Shown: in pieces, positions 60,153 through 64,000 of the stretch
Position numbering within the stretch: the stretch's first letter is position 1
Layout of the letters: each line of letters starts with the position of its first letter
Source: Planococcus sp. APC 4015
Lineage (GTDB): Bacteria > Actinomycetota > Actinomycetes > Actinomycetales > Microbacteriaceae
DNA: 64,000 nt
Direction of reading: 5' to 3'
NCBI GenBank assembly: GCA_030407505.1
Contig: JASDDH010000006.1
Location: forward strand, 62,001-126,000
Made by a program: the position numbers and the translations under genes
Notes under the pieces: generated by a model
The model's database searches: none
Told to the model about the DNA's origin: nothing
The model's input: the letters and a program-made list of their open reading frames with translations, nothing else

Positions 60153-61828
60153 ATGCGCCGCCCGCTGAAGAGCGCCGCCAGCAGCGGCAGCAGCGACACC
60201 GACATCATCACGGTGCCGAAGACGAGATCATCGACCCGCAGCAGGATGCCGCCGATCAGCAGCGCTGCGAAGAGGATCGCCGACACGATGCGCCCTCCCA
60301 TACGCTCCAGGCGCGCGACACGGCGATCGAGTTTCGGCGTCTCGACCGAGATGCGCCCCTCGTCGATCCGCGTCGCGAGATCGTCGATCCGCTGCGGCAG
60401 GCGCGCCACGACGCCCGCGACGGTCACGGCCTGCTTCGCGAACTCCTGCACGACGTTGCCGCCCTCTTCGCGGATCAGCCGGTTGGCGTAGGGCTCGATG
60501 GAATCCCAGATGTTGAAGGAGGGGTGAAGCGCACTGCAGTTGCCCGACACGAGCGACATGGCCCGGATGATGAGCAGGAAGTTCTCGGGCAGCTGGAACG
60601 GCAGCGACCGCACGACGTCGCCGAACTCGATCGCGAAGGCGCGGAACTCGCGCGGATCGACCTCTTGCAGCTCGGCGAATCCCATGCCGCCGAACCGGGC
60701 GAACAGCTGCGTCATCGCTCGCTCCAGCTCGGACGTGTCGGCCGAAGGCAGCAGCACGCCGACATCGCGGATGCCGTCGACGAGGCCTTTCCCGTCGCGC
60801 GAGGCGGCGGAGATGATGAGCCGGCGCAGCCCGCGTCGGAGGCTCTCGGGAACCTCGCCCATCATCCCGAAGTCGATGAACGTGAAGAACCACGGTCGCT
60901 GATCGGGCGCCGGGTCGGGCCGGAGCGTGACGAAGATGTTGCCCGGATGCGGATCGGCGTGGAAGAACCCGTCCGCGAAGAGCTGGTCGAACATGACGGC
61001 GGCGAACTGCGACGCCACCTCGGACGGATCGATGCCGGCTGCGCGCAGCGCGGCGACATCGGTGAGCTTGATCGCCGTGACGTCCTGCAGGGTGAGCACC
61101 CGGCGGGTCGTGCGCTCCCAGACGACGTCGGGCACAGCCACACGGTCATCGCCGGCGAAGTCCGCGGCGAAGCGCTCGGCGTTGGCGGCCTCGTGCAGGT
61201 AGTCGATCTCCTCCAGGCTGGTGGCGGCGAACTCCTCGACGAGCGCGGGCATGTCGACGCGATCCGACACGAGGCGCACCCGGCTCAGCCATCCGCCGAC
61301 CTTGCGCAGGGCACGAAGGTCGACGTCGACGATCTGGTCGATGCCCGGCCGCTGGATCTTCACGACGACCGCCGTCAAGCCGGTCTCCTCGGCATCCCGA
61401 GGCAGGAGGATCGCCCGATGCGCCTGACCGAGGGATGCCGCCGCGAGCGGCGTCTCGTCGACCCACGCGTACGCGCGCTCGAGCGGAACCCCGAGTTCGG
61501 CCTCTGCAGACGTGCGGATCGCGGCGAAGTCGACCGCGGGCACTTCGTCCTGCAGCCCCTCGAGCGACTTCGTGATCTCGGGGGGCAGCACGTCGAGGCG
61601 CGACGACATGAACTGGCCGACTTTGATCATGAGGCCGCCGAGGTCGACCGCCAGCACGTGGAAGTTCTTCGCGATGCGCGTGAGCCGCTTCGTACGGCCG
61701 CGGGCGGAGTACCAGGAGAGCCCCAGCCGCGGGAGGAACAGCTCGAACCACCACGCCTGCACCAGGTAGCGCGCTGCGAACCGCGTGATCCTGCGGTAGC
61801 GGGCACGCATGTCACCGGCGCCGGTCAT
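60149..61828 (-). CDS. AarF/UbiB-family atypical kinase, 559 aa
   Basis: An ABC1-type protein with V-V-K-I-Q-R-P-G (catalytic lysine), the F-F-H-A-D-P-H-P-G-N loop and the metal-binding F-I-D-F-G. Two hydrophobic C-terminal helices (about 505-550) anchor it in the membrane, where the family supports isoprenoid or quinone metabolism. The ATG at 61828 was chosen because AGGAGG lies 6 bases upstream. Confidence 0.92.
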   Translation of the reverse strand: MTGAGDMRARYRRITRFAARYLVQAWWFELFLPRLGLSWYSARGRTKRLTRIAKNFHVLAVDLGGLMIKVGQFMSSRLDVLPPEITKSLEGLQDEVPAVDFAAIRTSAEAELGVPLERAYAWVDETPLAAASLGQAHRAILLPRDAEETGLTAVVVKIQRPGIDQIVDVDLRALRKVGGWLSRVRLVSDRVDMPALVEEFAATSLEEIDYLHEAANAERFAADFAGDDRVAVPDVVWERTTRRVLTLQDVTAIKLTDVAALRAAGIDPSEVASQFAAVMFDQLFADGFFHADPHPGNIFVTLRPDPAPDQRPWFFTFIDFGMMGEVPESLRRGLRRLIISAASRDGKGLVDGIRDVGVLLPSADTSELERAMTQLFARFGGMGFAELQEVDPREFRAFAIEFGDVVRSLPFQLPENFLLIIRAMSLVSGNCSALHPSFNIWDSIEPYANRLIREEGGNVVQEFAKQAVTVAGVVARLPQRIDDLATRIDEGRISVETPKLDRRVARLERMGGRIVSAILFAALLIGGILLRVDDLVFGTVMMSVSLLPLLAALFSGRRI

Positions 61829-61866
61829 CGAACCTCCTGGACGCCGATGTGCGGCGGGCACCCCCG

Positions 61867-62439
61867 TCAGTCCTGGGCGAGGATGCTGTAGAGCTTACGG
61901 CGCGCTTCGTCGAGGACGGCGACGGTTTCCTTGACCTGCTCGGGGGTTCCCGAGCGACCCACCTGGGCGGCCGCCTGGGCGAGATCGATGCCGGCCTTGG
62001 GGAGAGCGGTGACCCGGGTGTTCTCGCGGGCTCCCGACGAGGCCTCCCACGGAGCGGAGCGGTCGCCCGCGGCATCCGCCACCTGACGTCCTTCTTCGGT
62101 CAGCGAGTAGGTCTTGCGGCCGTTGGACTCCTCGGCGCTCACGAGGCCTTCGTCGGTGAGCAGTTGAAGGGTGGGGTAGACCGAGCCGGGGCTCGGCTTC
62201 CAGGCGCCGTCGCTGCGCTCGCCGATCTCCTGGATGATCTGGTAGCCGTGCATGGGCTGCTCGGCGAGGAGGCCGAGCACTGCCGTGCGCACGTCGCCGC
62301 GACCCATGCGGGGGGCGACCTTCTGCTCGAAGGCGCCGCGCAGCTGCTCCATGGCCTCCATGATTCCGGCGGTGGGCCAGCCCTGTCCGGTGCCGCCCTT
62401 GCGGGGGCCGAATGCGTCGCCCAGGAATGAACCGCTCAT
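61867..62439 (-). CDS. PadR-family transcriptional regulator, 190 aa
   Basis: The winged helix (about 50-125) has A-V-L-G-L-L-A-E-Q-P-M-H-G-Y-Q-I-I and P-S-P-G-S-V-Y-P-T-L-Q-L-L, typical of PadR. A Gly-rich N-terminus and a C-terminal dimerisation helix complete it. It is 38 bases downstream of the kinase start on the same strand and could control that gene as well as itself through the palindrome upstream. Confidence 0.9.
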   Translation of the reverse strand: MSGSFLGDAFGPRKGGTGQGWPTAGIMEAMEQLRGAFEQKVAPRMGRGDVRTAVLGLLAEQPMHGYQIIQEIGERSDGAWKPSPGSVYPTLQLLTDEGLVSAEESNGRKTYSLTEEGRQVADAAGDRSAPWEASSGARENTRVTALPKAGIDLAQAAAQVGRSGTPEQVKETVAVLDEARRKLYSILAQD

Positions 62440-62485
62440 GATGATCTCCTCTGCGTATGACCTCGGAAGAGGCTCGAACGATACT

Positions 62486-62501
62486 CAACGATATATCGTT
62501 G
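62486..62501. promoter_or_regulatory. Palindromic operator upstream of the PadR gene
   Basis: CAACGATATATCGTTG is a perfect 16-base palindrome with an AT-rich centre, the usual form of PadR sites, 47 bases before the PadR start. It is placed to repress the PadR gene and perhaps the gene to the right. Confidence 0.6.
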
Positions 62502-62588
62502 ACCGTGGCGGAGGTCCGGTTCTCGGAAGACTGCCAGGAGCTGGTTGACTGGGCGCGGGCGCGTCCGTCGCCCCACCGAGGAGGCACC

Positions 62589-62912
62589 ATGAGCACGTCG
62601 CCGACTGAATCCGCCGTCGCCACCCTGGTCGCCCAGGACGCGGTCGACAAGCTCACCGCTCTGCGCACGATCGCGCGCGTGGCCGCATCGACCGTGCAGT
62701 CGCCGGCGACCGCGCGACCCACCGTCCCCCTGGCCGACGGGGTGTGGGCGCAGATAGACATCCCGAAGTTCGGCGAACCGCCGCCCCTCGTGATCGACGT
62801 GCACGCCGTCGCCGGCCGTGACGTCGCCCTGCGCCACGCGCTCGCGCTGCTCGACCAGCTGCGTGCCACCACCGAATGGGACCTCGCGACGGATTTCGAC
62901 CGGGTCTACTGA
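62589..62912 (+). CDS. Uncharacterised small soluble protein, 107 aa
   Basis: No family is recognised. The N-terminal half is helical (V-A-T-L-V-A-Q-D-A-V-D-K-L), and the rest may form a small alpha/beta domain with a strand L-V-I-D-V-H-A-V-A-G. No signal peptide or membrane segment is visible. The ATG at 62589 has GAGGAGG 6 bases upstream. It reads toward the flavoprotein gene that follows 6 bases later and may share its promoter. Confidence 0.7.
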   Translation: MSTSPTESAVATLVAQDAVDKLTALRTIARVAASTVQSPATARPTVPLADGVWAQIDIPKFGEPPPLVIDVHAVAGRDVALRHALALLDQLRATTEWDLATDFDRVY

Positions 62913-62918
62913 CGCGCC

Positions 62919-64000
62919 GTGGCCGTCGATGTCGTCGTGATCGGTGCGGGTCTGGCGGGCCTCCGCGCGGCGACCCGCCTCGCCGAGTCGGGGCTCGAGG
63001 TCGAGCTGCTCGAGGCCTCGGATGCCGTCGGCGGGCGCCAGCGCACCGACGAGGTCGACGGATTCCTGCTCGATCGCGGGTTCCAGATCCTCAATCCGGC
63101 CTACCCCGCCGTGCGGCGCTGGGTGGACATGCCGGCGCTGCGCCTGAAGACCTTCCCGGTCGGCGTGCGCGTGCGTCGCGCAGACCGCAGCGTCGAGCTG
63201 CGGCATCCGCTCCGCCATCCGACGGGCATCCCGGCGACGCTGCTCAGCGGGCTCGTCACCCCGCGCGACGTCGCGGCGCTCGCGCGATGGCTCGGGCCGG
63301 CCCTGGTGCGACCGAAGACGGTGATCTCGGGTCCCGATCGCACCCTCGCCGAGGGCTGGGACCGCACGGGCATACGCGGAGCGCTCCGAACAGAAGTGCT
63401 CGAGCCGTTCCTCACCGGTGTCCTCGCCGAGGCGGACGCCGAGACCTCGGACGCCTTCGCACGCCTCCTGGTGCGCATGTTCGCCCTCGGTGCGCCAGGA
63501 GTTCCGGAGCGCGGCATGGGCGCTCTTCCCGCCCAGCTCGCCGCCTCGGCGGGCAGGGCCGGTGCGGGCATCCGGATCGGAGCCCGCGCTACCCGAGTGC
63601 GCACCTCGACGGCACGGATCGACGTCGACGTCGACGGTGGCGACGCTCTCCGCGCCCGCGCCGTCATCGTCGCCGTCGGGCCCGAGGCGGCGGGCGACCT
63701 CATCGACATCCCGCGCCCGGAGACGCGGGGCCTGCAGACCTGGTGGTTCGCTCCGGACGCCGCACCCCCGGCATCCGCTCTGCTCGCCGTCGACGGCAGA
63801 CGCAACGGGCCGATCGTCAACACCGTCGTGATGTCGCACAGCGCTCCCTCGTACGCGCCGCCAGGGCGCCACCTCGTGCAGGCCACGTGCCTCCTGTCGA
63901 CGGAGGCGAGCGAGGCCGACGTGCGCCGTCAGCTCGCCGAGATCTGGGAGGTCGACACGCGTCCGTGGCAGCTGCTGCGCCGAGACGACATCGCGCACGC
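62919..64000 (+). CDS. FAD-dependent amine oxidase/phytoene desaturase-type enzyme (cut by right edge)
   Basis: The FAD fold begins V-V-V-I-G-A-G-L-A-G-L-R-A-A (about 4-17), then E-A-S-D-A-V-G-G-R (about 32-40), typical of flavin amine oxidases and protoporphyrinogen or phytoene oxidoreductases. About 360 residues are visible and the C-terminal FAD-closing motif lies outside the window. GTG at 62919 is 6 bases after the previous stop. The substrate is not clear. Confidence 0.86.
   Translation, partial: MAVDVVVIGAGLAGLRAATRLAESGLEVELLEASDAVGGRQRTDEVDGFLLDRGFQILNPAYPAVRRWVDMPALRLKTFPVGVRVRRADRSVELRHPLRHPTGIPATLLSGLVTPRDVAALARWLGPALVRPKTVISGPDRTLAEGWDRTGIRGALRTEVLEPFLTGVLAEADAETSDAFARLLVRMFALGAPGVPERGMGALPAQLAASAGRAGAGIRIGARATRVRTSTARIDVDVDGGDALRARAVIVAVGPEAAGDLIDIPRPETRGLQTWWFAPDAAPPASALLAVDGRRNGPIVNTVVMSHSAPSYAPPGRHLVQATCLLSTEASEADVRRQLAEIWEVDTRPWQLLRRDDIAH

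Noticed and set aside
1..64000. tRNA or rRNA genes
   Set aside because: No cloverleaf-like B-box sequence (GGTTCGANTCC) or rRNA-like segment was noticed while reading; a dedicated tRNA scan was not possible.

Overview
The window is high-GC bacterial DNA with dense, mostly overlapping genes. The gene set points to an actinobacterium of the Microbacteriaceae, most likely close to Microbacterium: a DUF222-HNH (13E12-type) gene, MTES_1575-type nuclease sequence, many GTG starts, several start codons 6-9 bases downstream of a -10-like hexamer, and a strongly recurring GGATGCC/GGCATCC word. I found no tRNA, rRNA, CRISPR array, integrase or complete insertion sequence.

Bases 1-1204 hold the start of a sulfide:quinone oxidoreductase-like flavoprotein (cut by the left edge) and two small proteins. 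Bases 1258-11820 are one tightly packed leftward operon: a small membrane protein, a membrane-anchored von Willebrand A protein with a proline-rich cytoplasmic tail, a 1135-residue tubulin/FtsZ-like GTPase, a large two-span membrane protein and a membrane-anchored HNH (DUF1524) nuclease. It reads as one membrane-associated machine and is my lead candidate for an undescribed system. A lipoprotein gene follows.

Bases 12832-37772 are a defence island. An 18.5-kb rightward run starts with a type I restriction-modification operon. Its first gene is a helix-turn-helix protein that looks like a DNA methylase without its catalytic motifs, followed by hsdM and hsdS. A DUF4230 membrane protein and a DUF697-type GTPase sit between hsdS and hsdR, and an overlapping 48-codon reading frame repeats the first residues of HsdR. 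The run continues with an unknown protein, a DUF6361 protein, a phospholipase-D-like protein, a large helicase and a NERD nuclease-helicase. A convergent 2146-residue HEPN/DUF4011/helicase/endonuclease/DUF3320 protein closes the island; the two transcription units meet at a hairpin that contains both stop codons.

Bases 38025-45528 hold a lactonase, an isolated C-terminal domain of a contractile tail sheath, a truncated AAA+ ATPase (both look like leftovers of a contractile injection system), an XRE-cupin regulator divergent from a thioredoxin-reductase-like flavoprotein, a methyltransferase, a DUF222-HNH protein and a nested 13-bp/90-bp repeat array.

Bases 45528-64000 look like ordinary core chromosome: a DMT transporter, a small HNH protein, a D,D-carboxypeptidase divergent from a two-component system, a lytic transglycosylase-like protein, a thioredoxin, phosphoglucose isomerase, a MerR/DUF4188 pair, a MalY-type aminotransferase, a glycosyltransferase/phosphatase/membrane-protein operon, an ATP-grasp enzyme, msrBA, a DUF2945 protein, an AarF/UbiB kinase, a PadR regulator and the start of an FAD amine-oxidase-type enzyme.
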